Below are positions 37,401 to 46,961 of a stretch of 64,000 nucleotides of DNA, piece by piece (within the stretch, counting starts at the first letter, position 1; the number at the start of each line of letters is the position of its first letter). Origin of the DNA: an uncultured Fibrobacter sp. (GTDB taxonomy: Bacteria; Fibrobacterota; Fibrobacteria; Fibrobacterales; Fibrobacteraceae); contig NZ_CAMZCS010000004.1 of the NCBI RefSeq assembly GCF_947305105.1, positions 1 to 64,000 of the forward strand, in the 5' to 3' direction. The position numbers were made by a program, and so were the translations under genes. The notes beneath the pieces are model-generated. The model worked only from the letters and a program-made list of their open reading frames with translations, did not search any database and was not told the DNA's origin.

Positions 37401-40400
37401 ACACAAACAGCGAAACCAATACGCCTCTAAAATTCACGACGCCGGTCACGCAGTACAATTTCAGCGTGAAAACGCTCCAGTACGAATGGGACAAGAAACC
37501 GGCTATCAACATAAACATCGTCAACAACGAATCCAGAGCATTTGACAGCCTCACCATACGCATGTACATGCGCGGCGACGACGACCTCTACGACGACGTG
37601 GCCATCCGTACCGACATTTGCCAAGCCTACGACGAGGCCGGATTCAACAAAGCGTGCGACGCATCCACTCTCGCCGTACTCAATGAAGGGTTCCGCCATG
37701 TGCGCCCTGTAAAAATCGAGGACACTTACGACGCCGAAAGCAAAACGTGGCAATGGTACTATCCCATTCCCCTTGGCTCCACCGTCATCAAAAGTTCCAG
37801 CCGGTTCCGTATCGATGTCTTGTTCGTCGCTAGAATCCGTTCCCCAGGGCAAGACGACCCGCTTGATACTCCGCCCCAGAACAAGAGATTGTACTGCCGC
37901 TCTGGAAACACTTGGCACTGGGTAACCAATATCCAAGCCACAGAAACAATAGACAAAAATCCGGGCGATTGGAGCTGGATGCCCCATTCCACGGACAATG
38001 CCGAAGATATCGATTACCCCGGCATGCCCTGCGAAGATAAAAACGTCGGAGACGTCGATTTCGACGCAGCCCCCGTCAATCCCTATGTTTCCGTATATCG
38101 CAAAGACGAATTCGTGTGGGGTTTCAGCCCTTCCAAATCCGAGATGAACACAAAACGTGCCGATTACAAGCTCGACATCACCTTGGATCCGCCTTTCAAC
38201 GTCTCGAACGGTTCCTATATCGAACTCGATCAAACAAGCAGCACCGTTTACGTAACAGGGCACGCCCACATCACCGAAGGCGGCTATATCACGAAAATAT
38301 GGGCAAACGGTCAACTTGTAACGGGAACGTCGACCATCTTTGGCAACGAAAAGCTCATTTTCGACGACAAGGGCACATCGGTCGTCGCCCAGTACAACCT
38401 TGCCACCGGCCTGTGGGATCTCAAGATTCCTGTGAAGATGGGCGTAGGCAGCAACAAGGTGGACATCACCGTATTTGCAGGGCCAGACCCCTCTTGCGAA
38501 GAATGCCAGGAAAATGGCGGATGCGCATTCGAAAACCGCAACTACTACGTTCACTTTACGCGAGGGAATCTGACTCCGTCGGCGCTCACAATAAAAGACA
38601 AGGACGGAAACCCCATCGTAAGCCCGGCAACCCCAGGTTCCACGCAGTTCAACATCTTTGTCAGGGACTTAGACAAGGCCAAATATACCGAGCCCCTCAC
38701 CGTATTGGTCATCAATTCCAAAAAATCCGACACGCTCGTGGTCGAATTGCAGCCCGACCCAAGTACCCCCGGGAATTTCCATAGCGCAAACTTGATTTCT
38801 GCCGTTAGCAAATCAAAGGAATCGCACGGGAAAGATGAAATTTCATTCTTCCCGGGAGACACAATCCAAGTCATCTACATTGACCCCGATGACGAAGAAG
38901 ACATATCCAAGCAAATGTTCTTCGCCGAAAGCCACGACCCGGCCCCACAAACGGTGCTAGCACAAGACACCGACTGCGACGGCGTTACAGACCAGTTGAG
39001 CATCAAATTCAGCAACGCCTTCAACGAAGATTACAGCCTTGATTCTATCCGGCTGTTCTTGGACGGAATGCCCGATACAGTAAATGTCGCTCTAGACAAC
39101 ATAGACTATCTAGGACACGACGAAGTCATTCTCCCCCTCACAGGCATAGGGGTGCCCGTCACGCCCTCTCCATCGGGCAAAGCGACTATAGTCATTTCGA
39201 ACAACGGCACGGCGACCCATCAAAGCATCAAAGTAACCGACGGGATTCCGCCGACACTCATGAGTGTGACACTCCTCGAAAATCCGAACCACGAATCGGA
39301 ACAAGACACCCTCATGGTGGCCTTCTCCGAACCGGTCATCCTCACCGACGAGACGACATTCCCCATCGCAACCGATGGAGCCCCAGGAACAATCACGCTT
39401 GTAACCAAGCCAACCACGGCAAACGACGGACTCAGTTGGCTCTACGTCGTCGTCGGCAACACCGAAGGCAAAGTCATCCCGGTCAAGGGCATGGCAACGA
39501 TTGCGCAAAACGCCCTGATTACAGACAAGGCATTGAACCGCCTTATCCCTGGCGGTGGTTGCAATCCCAGCGTGACAATTGTCGAGACTCCGAAACCAGT
39601 ACCGGTAACACTTGCCGAAATGAGAGACCTCGAAGGCGACGGCTACCCCGACGAACTCTACATCCGGTTCCAGAAACACCTACGCCCGATAGACATGCTA
39701 GACAGTTTTGTCGTAGACTGGGGACGCCCTTCCATCATCAAGAGTTTTATCACGAAATTCGATTCTTCTAAAGGTTCTATAAAACCCACAGACGACTTCT
39801 GGACTATCAAGGATTCTACGACATCAACAGGCACAATTTCTATTGTCAACATCCACATTCCCTCATCGATGAGTTATCCGCTTGGAACAACATCCGGTGC
39901 GAACGGGAACGAAAGCGGCTACTATGGCTCCATCACACCCCGCTTAGGGCCAAAGGGTGGATTCTTCGACAAGGACTACCCCGTTGTTGACGCATGCCCG
40001 CCCATAATTCTCCGGGCACGAAAAGAAATGAAAAAAGACATGAGCATTCTTACGGTTACTTATTCCGAACCATTAACAGACCTCAACGTAGAAACGCTCC
40101 ACTATATTGAACGCAAACGCGGATCCAAAGCGGACGTCTACCCCGCCCCTCAAAATGTAACTCCAGGCGACAGCAAGGCCACATTCTTCTATAACGAATC
40201 GAGCGACGATGGTGTCAATGTAGGCGATTTCATCCGCTTCGACATAAACGCCGCAACATCCCGCTACAAAGACAAAGCCGGGAACTACCCCACCCGATAC
40301 AACCCTTGGGTAAAGGTCATTGGGGATGCTTCCGAAAAAACGCGCTTCTCGGTTGCCATGGTACAGCCGGTTGCCCAAACAAAGAAAGGGATACCACTGT

Positions 40401-40957
40401 ACACACCCGAAACGCAACCTGCGCATAACGATATTTTCCGCCTCACGGTGCTCAATGCAGACAACACGGAATCTATAGTCAATCTGAACAACAATACGAT
40501 AGGCATGCGCCTTGGCGCAGAATATGTTCATGGAGGGCCGCTGTTCCTTATCAAGGTCTTCGTTCCGGCTGCCCAAACAGGAGGCAATAAACAAAAATAC
40601 CTTTACGACATAAAGCTTTCTGTCGATGCGCACATCTACGACAATATCGGGCAATACATCGCCCAAAAGAAATTCAATATAGACTTCGGGGAAAATCCGG
40701 CCTGGCGCGAAGCCATTGCCGAAGACGGAACTCTGTACCTGAATTTAGAGTGGCTCGTACACAACGAGGTCGCCCCCCGTTCCGAAAAAGGAAAATTCCT
40801 CGGCACGGGTGCATACATCGCCAAGTTCGACTTCAACGCTACACAAACATGCACCGAAGATACCGAAGGAGATGGCGAAATTCAATGCAAAATCGGGGCC
40901 AAAGAAAAGACCAGTGACGAGGCTACAAAAACATTCGGATTTAAACGCGTAAAATAG
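34499..40957 (+). CDS. GH9 cellulase, giant multidomain (2 of 3)
   Basis: 2152 residues, GTG start with AAGGAGG four bases upstream. The signal peptide MIIRSSITSFLFAATALLAA is followed by the same QEQPTPYDLIRPVWPL lead as gene 1. CelD_N Ig-like domain (~85-210), then the GH9 barrel with YDCGDH (D268, D271), HPHHRAANPEG and SEICIDATA (E753). Then fibronectin III-like domains (~780-970), CBM-like and Ig-like beta modules (SVTLLENPNHESEQDTL... FSEPV), and the tail GTGAYIAKFDF...TFGFKRVK. It is collinear with gene 1 over its whole length, so the two are tandem duplicates that have diverged, including in their C-terminal modules. A hairpin at 41035-41058 follows. Confidence 0.92.
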   Translation: MIIRSSITSFLFAATALLAAGQEQPTPYDLIRPVWPLTWDESVFDNFDTTVTSKKNMVPKERTPDTYKPNAFIIDTVNQAYRDAMNVQISPIRVNQSGYLESDPERQFYYVGDETSFEIVDIDGKSFSPAITGTLVASGQKTSSKWHINAGTNAATGDQWRYSVTATGPSGNLMIGNIPQGVPTDTRLRIKVGKNISSTFIVSERVYSMVRDASLKFYGINRSGNSESWFHEASHTKDGGGPLVQGPIDVRSPFDASQAGTLQGGYYDCGDHLKESQTQMYAFMVTALIAATNPNADEDHYDYNHKETINKDGIPDILREAKHGADFVLRSFVRAKGVIDDMALSIGNSGTDHAWWGRPEDQDNIPVDGSTAATDRGGPGSRPVRQGEIGANVGGETAAGLAMLSKMYAEYDPKFADSCLMVAEKMYDFAKSLIQGKNTYDGGKPFVHNGLLAISSPAYQGNQSYIDDIALASVALLYATGKKEYADDMIRTRDMFDGQQFGDGPCFFQGGWFVTSDKGFFKNVTNTSWANTYSHALYALYKLILSDKDKALKEYGLTEEEWLNAIEDCIANMIANISDMSKYIGIPETLIFPTVPNIWKQSQITYDNLWFMTLTDQNWIYNRYLAGNIFDILAYADITSDIEKKGISLPIMGTPDWKAAEAKQFAINQLNYLLGVNPWDVSFVMGIGDKNDAHPHHRAANPEGKNVPGGTPYKYKPPVGGLYGAAPPLGGDLGDGVLGLPDNLSWEYYQMSEICIDATASFLSAVSLASKKIDKTIAPDISVEIRHVSVDSAIVVVKLSQRGTVDIMYSKEDNSFTEKASSASAGVFHQIVLKNLTPGTLYNFYVKGYNAYKPTNSKDKYMVDSTKTPYSFTTLNMLEAADIQNITVCNVSADSAEIMWYTPNGEYESKVYWDVAPHNNASEYAYNTGNGNADVSGIPTNFHYVKIGGLKEKTTYYYMVESNGKQVNTNSETNTPLKFTTPVTQYNFSVKTLQYEWDKKPAININIVNNESRAFDSLTIRMYMRGDDDLYDDVAIRTDICQAYDEAGFNKACDASTLAVLNEGFRHVRPVKIEDTYDAESKTWQWYYPIPLGSTVIKSSSRFRIDVLFVARIRSPGQDDPLDTPPQNKRLYCRSGNTWHWVTNIQATETIDKNPGDWSWMPHSTDNAEDIDYPGMPCEDKNVGDVDFDAAPVNPYVSVYRKDEFVWGFSPSKSEMNTKRADYKLDITLDPPFNVSNGSYIELDQTSSTVYVTGHAHITEGGYITKIWANGQLVTGTSTIFGNEKLIFDDKGTSVVAQYNLATGLWDLKIPVKMGVGSNKVDITVFAGPDPSCEECQENGGCAFENRNYYVHFTRGNLTPSALTIKDKDGNPIVSPATPGSTQFNIFVRDLDKAKYTEPLTVLVINSKKSDTLVVELQPDPSTPGNFHSANLISAVSKSKESHGKDEISFFPGDTIQVIYIDPDDEEDISKQMFFAESHDPAPQTVLAQDTDCDGVTDQLSIKFSNAFNEDYSLDSIRLFLDGMPDTVNVALDNIDYLGHDEVILPLTGIGVPVTPSPSGKATIVISNNGTATHQSIKVTDGIPPTLMSVTLLENPNHESEQDTLMVAFSEPVILTDETTFPIATDGAPGTITLVTKPTTANDGLSWLYVVVGNTEGKVIPVKGMATIAQNALITDKALNRLIPGGGCNPSVTIVETPKPVPVTLAEMRDLEGDGYPDELYIRFQKHLRPIDMLDSFVVDWGRPSIIKSFITKFDSSKGSIKPTDDFWTIKDSTTSTGTISIVNIHIPSSMSYPLGTTSGANGNESGYYGSITPRLGPKGGFFDKDYPVVDACPPIILRARKEMKKDMSILTVTYSEPLTDLNVETLHYIERKRGSKADVYPAPQNVTPGDSKATFFYNESSDDGVNVGDFIRFDINAATSRYKDKAGNYPTRYNPWVKVIGDASEKTRFSVAMVQPVAQTKKGIPLYTPETQPAHNDIFRLTVLNADNTESIVNLNNNTIGMRLGAEYVHGGPLFLIKVFVPAAQTGGNKQKYLYDIKLSVDAHIYDNIGQYIAQKKFNIDFGENPAWREAIAEDGTLYLNLEWLVHNEVAPRSEKGKFLGTGAYIAKFDFNATQTCTEDTEGDGEIQCKIGAKEKTSDEATKTFGFKRVK

Positions 40958-41034
40958 TATAAAAGCAATTTTTTTGGAGGTTCGCCCTATTTTATTTCAC
41001 AAGAAAAAAAGGTATATTTCCCATCAGGAAGGGG

Positions 41035-41063
41035 ATCAAGTTGCCTACGCAACTTGATTCTTT
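41035..41063 (+). terminator. Hairpin between GH9 genes 2 and 3
   Basis: ATCAAGTTGC (41035-41044) pairs perfectly with GCAACTTGAT (41049-41058) around CTAC, followed by TCTTTT. It lies ~78 bases after gene 2 and 35 bases before gene 3. It is probably a terminator, though it could act as leader structure for gene 3. Confidence 0.7.
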
Positions 41064-41093
41064 TGTGTTCCATCAAACTATACATATCGACTT

Positions 41094-44000
41094 ATGAAAC
41101 ATTTATTTGCCATAGCCTTTCTGCTTTGTCTCTTTGTTTCGCAAACCATTTCAGCAGAAGCTCTTCCAAACATCGACCGCACTTGCAAAAATTGCGAGCG
41201 TCGTTATCTTGATTCCCTGAACGTCTACAACAGGCGCCCGATTCGCTTGAACCAGGCCGGTTTCCGTCCGCAAGACTACAAGTACGCCTACGTGGCCGAT
41301 TTTCCCGTCGGGACCAAGTTCTCCGTTATCGACGCGAACAGCGGCACCGAGGCCTTCAGCGGAGTTACAACGAACATCGGCCAGGCCGTCAAGCCAAACA
41401 TCTGGATTAACGGAGCGTTCAAATCCACGGCCAGCATCTACGAGTTCGGATCGCAGGATTCCATAAGCAACAAAACCGAGCTTCTTACCCGCGCGGAATT
41501 CACGCAACTTTCCAAGCAAGGCGAATATTTCCTTGTCATCAACAAGGACACTTCCGCCACGTTCCATATCCATCCGAATATCTACAACGCCATTCTCGAA
41601 AATGCGCTCCAGTTCTTTGGAGTGCAGCGTTGCGGTGACACAAAATCGCATTTTCACGGTCCCTGCCACTTGAAAGACGGCTCGGCTGTCGGACATGACC
41701 TGAGCGGAGGCTGGCACGACTGCGGTGACCACTTCAAGGTTTCCGAGACCCTGGGATACACGGCCTACGTGCTCTCGATGGTCTACCTCGTCTATGAGGA
41801 CAAAGCCGAAGATCGCTATGGCGAATCTTATGCCGACACCGTATTCACCGATGGCATCCCCGACATTCTTTACGAAGCGAAAATCGGTACGGACTACCTG
41901 CTCAAGCTCTACAAAGCCTCCAAGGAAGACGGCCTGATCGACAAGGGCGACATGTACCACTCTGTCGGCGTTGGCACCGAAGACCACCAATACTGGGACC
42001 TTCCCGAACGCCAGGAAAAGCAGTCTTTCGAAAAGGGCGGCCCCGACCGTGAAGTCGCAAGGGGCATCGGCACCAACACGGCAGGCATCTTCGCCGCAGC
42101 CATGGCAAACGTCGCCAAGGGTTTCGAAATTCTGAAACCGGATTACCATGATGAACTTCTGGAAGCTGCAAAGGATATTTATGCCAAAATCGTCGCTCCC
42201 ACCTTCTTGAACGGGAACGGATGTTCTGTCGGTGGAGGCAAGTCCACCGATGGGCTCAAGGGTTTTTACCCTGGTGCTGGCGTCTGCTTTGACGACGCCG
42301 CTGCTGCGGCACTCGCCCTTTGGTATGCAACCGGTGAATCCAAATACGCCGATGACCTATTCAGGGATACCAAAATCAACAACAACAAAAACGCAGTTGA
42401 CAACCTGGAATACTTCAAGTCCGGCTACCTCGGCAACAATTATGGATTCCACCCTGGTGGATGGGCGACCGACTACGAGAACGTCCATGCCTATGTATTG
42501 TTCGCGCTACAAAAACTGATTCTCAGTAAAGAAGATGTCGCCCGTTCGCTCGGGCTGTCCGACATCGAAAGGGACTCCCTCTCCATGCGTGTCATGGCTT
42601 CGTTCCGCAAGCTCATCAATGACAGCACCAACGATGGCGATTCCCTAGTGCTCACAAACCCGGGCATTCCGCAGGGCACACCACACGAAGGAGCTACCAA
42701 ACTACACGTAATCACCCCCTATAACCTTGTCTGGACTTCCTTTGACTGGGGTGTCATCCGCTACAACCTCGGTACGGCAAACGCAATATTCCTGATGTAC
42801 GAGTTGACCGGCGACGAACGCTACCTCCGCGTCGCCCTCGACAACATGTACTATGCACTTGGCGCAAACCCGTGGGACATCTCGTTCCTGCTCGGTGCCG
42901 GCGAAAAGAACCCCCAGCACCCGCATAACCGCGCCGCCAACCCGGACGGCTACAACGCCGGTGGCATGCCCTACGAATACAAGTGCCCCAAGGGCGCACT
43001 CATGGGCGGCAGGGCCCCCAACCTCACCTTAATCGAGGACTGGGAAAAGTACACCTCCACCGAAACTTGCGTCGACTTCTCGGCACAGTTCTTGTTCCCG
43101 GCACAGAGCCTCGCGAACACGCTGCCCCCCGACAACGAAGGTCCGTTGTTCAGCAACATCATAGGCACTCCGATTTCGGAAACGGAGGCCATCATCAGCT
43201 GGAACACTAACGAAGTAGCCCTAACGACAGTCTTCTACGCACTACAGCCCAACAGCACCGAACTCATGGGCGAGCAACAGACCGAGCCGACCAAGGACGG
43301 CAGCCTGACACTGAAAGACCTTACGCCTGGGGCCACGTACTATTTCTACTTGGAAGGCGTTGACACCAAACGAAACCCGGCCAAGGACGACAACCATGGT
43401 CAATGGTACAGCTTCACGATGACTCTTGAACCCATCACCATTAGCGGCGTGACCATTTGCCAAGTAGACCACCGCAGCGCCAAGATTTACTGGTGGAGCA
43501 GCAGCCGCGCCAACGGCGTCGTCAACTACGGAACGTCATCCGGTTCCCCCACGGAATCGCAGGTGGCATCAGGCGGAGCCGTACTCTTCCACGAAGCTGA
43601 ACTGACCGGTCTCAAGTCCGGGACAACCTACTACTTCACCGTTTCTTCGGGAGCCACGAAATCCACTGAATATTCCTTCACGACCGAGGCACACAACGTC
43701 TATGCGGACCTCGACATTATCATTAAGCCTTCTTCGTACCAAACTCCATGTAACAACTGGAAAGATTGCCAGCAGTTCATCATCTCCATCACGAATAACG
43801 ACACAATTCCCTTCGAAGATTTCGAGATGCGTTTCTACGTCAATCAAGATTCGCTTACCCCTGTCACCTATATCGCGCAGAAATATGGTGGTGGCGGTAT
43901 AGTCAATGGGTCATCAAGCATCTCCTATGACAAGCCCCAATCTGACGGAATGGGCGGATACTACTTGCCTATCAAGGTCAATGGCCAACTGGAAGTCTCT

Positions 44001-46892
44001 GGAAGAATTGTATTCCAGCTGAAGCTGACCACAACAAATTTCGGGGAACTTGAGGGTTCCTGGTCGCTACGTGCACATACCGATCCCACCGACCCGGTCT
44101 ACTTCAAGGGTGTCGATTTGAAACAAGGTCCAGCGTTTGTCGAAAACGAAAGCGAATTCATCGAAAGAGACATTTCCGGACAAAAAGTTGCCGCATTTGT
44201 CAAAGACCCATACATTGCGGTCTATTACCACGGCAAACACATCTACGGCTATGGTCCGAACGACAACGACGACGGGCCGCAAGTCCGCAGGAATGTCAAG
44301 CTGGCATTCGACCAACCGTTTGTCACACCTTATGTTTCCATCGAAAAGGATGACCCGTTCACAACATACTCGGCAACCGCCCGAGTCTCGCCCACCGGTC
44401 TCCTCGACGATGTCGAAAAGAACGGCGAATCCATCAGCATCGTGCCCCTCGTCATGGGCAGGACCGATGCGGTCGCGTTCCAAATCGACACGACCCTCGC
44501 CTATGGCAACAACTATATCGAATGGGTCGCCTGGCATAACCACTTCGCCAACAAGAACAACACGAACAAGTACGACTGCGCCTGCGATGTCGTGAGGAGC
44601 AACGTCGAAATCGACACCATCACGGAACCGCCCGAGCAGCGCTACCTGGAATTCAACCTTGACACGATCAACGTCTACACAGGCCGTTTTGCCGAAGTCC
44701 ACCTGGTTCTCAAGGACAGCCTCAAGCAGCAAATGTCTTCCGAGAACATGTCTGTCATGTTGACCTCCGACAACCCGCTTGTCCAGTTCTTCACCAGCAC
44801 GACAGCCACTATCCCGACAACGACTATCGACATCGTGAACGGCGAAGCCGTATTCTACGTGAAAGCGGATTCCGCCCTCACGGCACCGATCCACGCCATG
44901 GCCAACTCGACCAAATTTGTCGCTTACGAAAACGCAAAGGCAATCCTTATCGTCGAAGACCTTCCGCCATGGCCAATCATCACTGTAGCAAAGATGATCG
45001 ACCGCAACTGCGACAACGTTCCCGACGCCATGGCCATCACGCTTTCGAACGCCTACATGGAAAACACTAAATTCTCCATGATCCGGTTCACCTACGGCAG
45101 CGACACGCTGACTTCGGACAAGGTGGAAAGCCTGAACGGGACTGAACTCGTCGTCAATATCGACCTCAAGGACACCCGTGCCAACACGGCACCGAGTGGC
45201 AGCATCACATTGGTCAGCACCGTCGAAGGCAGCCCCAAGGAATCCAACGACTTCTATGGCGACGGCATTTCTCCGACTCTCCTGTCTGTATCTGTACTGG
45301 AACGCCTCGACACGGCAACGGCGGACCGCGTTTACCTGCAGTTCAGCGAGCCCATCTCGGTCCCCAGCCTGGAATGGCCGCTACAGCTCTATAACGGCAA
45401 CAACCCCGTGCCAACACCAATCAACGTGTCTAACGCAAGGATTTACAACGATTCTCTGAACGTCTGGGAATTCACCGTAAGCTTTGCCCAAGATGGTTCT
45501 TCCATCGTCAAGGAAGGCATGGGCGGGCAACTCCTGCTCACCAGCTCCATCATAGACAAAGCGGGTAACGGAGTGGGAACCTGCAAACAGCCCATCCACA
45601 CCATCACGCTCAAGATTCTCCCCGTCCCGATGACATACGCCTACATTGGCGACAAGAACGAAGACGGCCTCGCCGAATACGTAGAAGCCACCTTCGCCTC
45701 GCCTGTAGACGACCGCCACAAACCCGACAGCATTTCCATTGAATTCGGCAGCGCCTACCCCGAAACTCTATGGACTTCGAGCTACACCTTCAGCGACGAC
45801 CGCAAGACCGCTATACTGAATCTGAAGGAGCCGTTCCGCTTGGGTAACACCAATGGCAACTACTCGGGCGCCTACAACGGCAAGGAACTGGTTGGAGCCG
45901 GGCTTGTCATGCAGCACCTCGGTTCGGGTGCTGCCTACGAAACAAACAACGTCATCGCCGAAGACAAGGTGGGCCCCGTCTTTACGTCGGCCATCATCAA
46001 ATCCACATCCGAATTCGAAAAGCTCAACATCTACGTAAGTGAACCGCTGGCCATCGCAGACACCGCATACAAACTATACCTGCGCGAACGTGGCGAAGCG
46101 AGCGTCTTCTCGTATGACCTGATGCGTTGGAACCTCGCCAAGCAGAATGCTGCGCTTGACGTATACTTCTCCAACGAATCGGAAAAAGCGGTCATAGAAG
46201 GCGACCGAATTCGCCTCGCACCGCTCAATGAAGGCGCATTCATGGACAAGAGCGGGAACAGGCCCGTGACAGGGAACCCCTGGGTCACCATCTCTGGCGA
46301 CGGCAAGCCCAAAGTCAAGTACAATGTCAACCTGCAGAGCCCGGTCGTTACTATCGATCCCAAGAAAGTTTCGCCGCCGGTCCCCGGAAACTCGGATTTC
46401 CGCATATATGTCTACAACCCGACCACGCACAAACTTGACGCCATCCAAAACGGCAAGGTCGTCGCCTCCATCGATACGACAGTCACGCCGCTGCAAGGCG
46501 CCATCTGGACTATCGACATGACAATCCCGAGAGGGGCCGCCTTCGACGAAGCTCCTGCTTGGGACACGATGTCCGTCAAGTACAGGATTCCCATCTACAC
46601 CAACCTCGGTTCCTTCGTGAACATCATCGAAGGTGGCTACCAAATCACCCCAAATACGTACCTCTCTTCGGATAACAAGGTCACGATCTTCGTGGAATGG
46701 GCAACCCTCGACGGCAAGGGAGTCCGTTCGCAAAAGGGCCGCATTGCCGGCACGGGAGCTTACATCTACAAGCTTGAAATCGAGAACCGTTTCACGCCCA
46801 ACCAGAACACGGACGAGGAAACGCAGAAACGCTTCAAGTTCAAGAGCAGCTACGAAAAGACCAAGAAATTCGGCTTAAAGCGCATAAAATAA
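41094..46892 (+). CDS. GH9 cellulase, giant multidomain (3 of 3)
   Basis: 1932 residues; signal MKHLFAIAFLLCLFVSQTISA. It lacks the QEQPTPYDLIRP lead of genes 1 and 2 and has a shorter Ig-like domain (PIRLNQAGFRPQDY). The GH9 barrel carries HDCGDH (D209, D212), HPHNRAANPDG and TETCVDFSA (E657). Two fibronectin III-like domains, a CBM3-like region (NNWKDCQQFIISITNND... DFEMRFYVNQ) and Ig-like modules (SVSVLERLDTATADRVYLQF SEP) follow. The tail is GTGAYIYKLEI...KKFGLKRIK, strongly basic. No Shine-Dalgarno sequence is visible before the ATG. It is more distant from genes 1 and 2 than they are from each other, so it is an older paralogue, possibly with a different mode of cellulose attack. Confidence 0.92.
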   Translation: MKHLFAIAFLLCLFVSQTISAEALPNIDRTCKNCERRYLDSLNVYNRRPIRLNQAGFRPQDYKYAYVADFPVGTKFSVIDANSGTEAFSGVTTNIGQAVKPNIWINGAFKSTASIYEFGSQDSISNKTELLTRAEFTQLSKQGEYFLVINKDTSATFHIHPNIYNAILENALQFFGVQRCGDTKSHFHGPCHLKDGSAVGHDLSGGWHDCGDHFKVSETLGYTAYVLSMVYLVYEDKAEDRYGESYADTVFTDGIPDILYEAKIGTDYLLKLYKASKEDGLIDKGDMYHSVGVGTEDHQYWDLPERQEKQSFEKGGPDREVARGIGTNTAGIFAAAMANVAKGFEILKPDYHDELLEAAKDIYAKIVAPTFLNGNGCSVGGGKSTDGLKGFYPGAGVCFDDAAAAALALWYATGESKYADDLFRDTKINNNKNAVDNLEYFKSGYLGNNYGFHPGGWATDYENVHAYVLFALQKLILSKEDVARSLGLSDIERDSLSMRVMASFRKLINDSTNDGDSLVLTNPGIPQGTPHEGATKLHVITPYNLVWTSFDWGVIRYNLGTANAIFLMYELTGDERYLRVALDNMYYALGANPWDISFLLGAGEKNPQHPHNRAANPDGYNAGGMPYEYKCPKGALMGGRAPNLTLIEDWEKYTSTETCVDFSAQFLFPAQSLANTLPPDNEGPLFSNIIGTPISETEAIISWNTNEVALTTVFYALQPNSTELMGEQQTEPTKDGSLTLKDLTPGATYYFYLEGVDTKRNPAKDDNHGQWYSFTMTLEPITISGVTICQVDHRSAKIYWWSSSRANGVVNYGTSSGSPTESQVASGGAVLFHEAELTGLKSGTTYYFTVSSGATKSTEYSFTTEAHNVYADLDIIIKPSSYQTPCNNWKDCQQFIISITNNDTIPFEDFEMRFYVNQDSLTPVTYIAQKYGGGGIVNGSSSISYDKPQSDGMGGYYLPIKVNGQLEVSGRIVFQLKLTTTNFGELEGSWSLRAHTDPTDPVYFKGVDLKQGPAFVENESEFIERDISGQKVAAFVKDPYIAVYYHGKHIYGYGPNDNDDGPQVRRNVKLAFDQPFVTPYVSIEKDDPFTTYSATARVSPTGLLDDVEKNGESISIVPLVMGRTDAVAFQIDTTLAYGNNYIEWVAWHNHFANKNNTNKYDCACDVVRSNVEIDTITEPPEQRYLEFNLDTINVYTGRFAEVHLVLKDSLKQQMSSENMSVMLTSDNPLVQFFTSTTATIPTTTIDIVNGEAVFYVKADSALTAPIHAMANSTKFVAYENAKAILIVEDLPPWPIITVAKMIDRNCDNVPDAMAITLSNAYMENTKFSMIRFTYGSDTLTSDKVESLNGTELVVNIDLKDTRANTAPSGSITLVSTVEGSPKESNDFYGDGISPTLLSVSVLERLDTATADRVYLQFSEPISVPSLEWPLQLYNGNNPVPTPINVSNARIYNDSLNVWEFTVSFAQDGSSIVKEGMGGQLLLTSSIIDKAGNGVGTCKQPIHTITLKILPVPMTYAYIGDKNEDGLAEYVEATFASPVDDRHKPDSISIEFGSAYPETLWTSSYTFSDDRKTAILNLKEPFRLGNTNGNYSGAYNGKELVGAGLVMQHLGSGAAYETNNVIAEDKVGPVFTSAIIKSTSEFEKLNIYVSEPLAIADTAYKLYLRERGEASVFSYDLMRWNLAKQNAALDVYFSNESEKAVIEGDRIRLAPLNEGAFMDKSGNRPVTGNPWVTISGDGKPKVKYNVNLQSPVVTIDPKKVSPPVPGNSDFRIYVYNPTTHKLDAIQNGKVVASIDTTVTPLQGAIWTIDMTIPRGAAFDEAPAWDTMSVKYRIPIYTNLGSFVNIIEGGYQITPNTYLSSDNKVTIFVEWATLDGKGVRSQKGRIAGTGAYIYKLEIENRFTPNQNTDEETQKRFKFKSSYEKTKKFGLKRIK

Positions 46893-46913
46893 AAGAACCC
46901 TGTATTTTTTCCC

Positions 46914-46945
46914 AAAAGAGCTCGCCGTGTGCGAGCTTTTTTTTT
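46914..46945 (+). terminator. Intrinsic terminator between GH9 gene 3 and the kinase operon
   Basis: AGCTCGC (46919-46925) pairs with GCGAGCT (46931-46937), extended by A/T pairs, followed by a long T run. A GTG start for the kinase at 46929 would fall inside this hairpin, which argues for the later ATG. Confidence 0.88.
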
Positions 46946-46961
46946 AGTTTTCATTACAAGC

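Noticed and set aside
46929-46961. GTG start for the histidine kinase
   Set aside because: It lies inside the terminator hairpin of the preceding gene; the ATG at 46962 gives a normal 7TM N-terminus.
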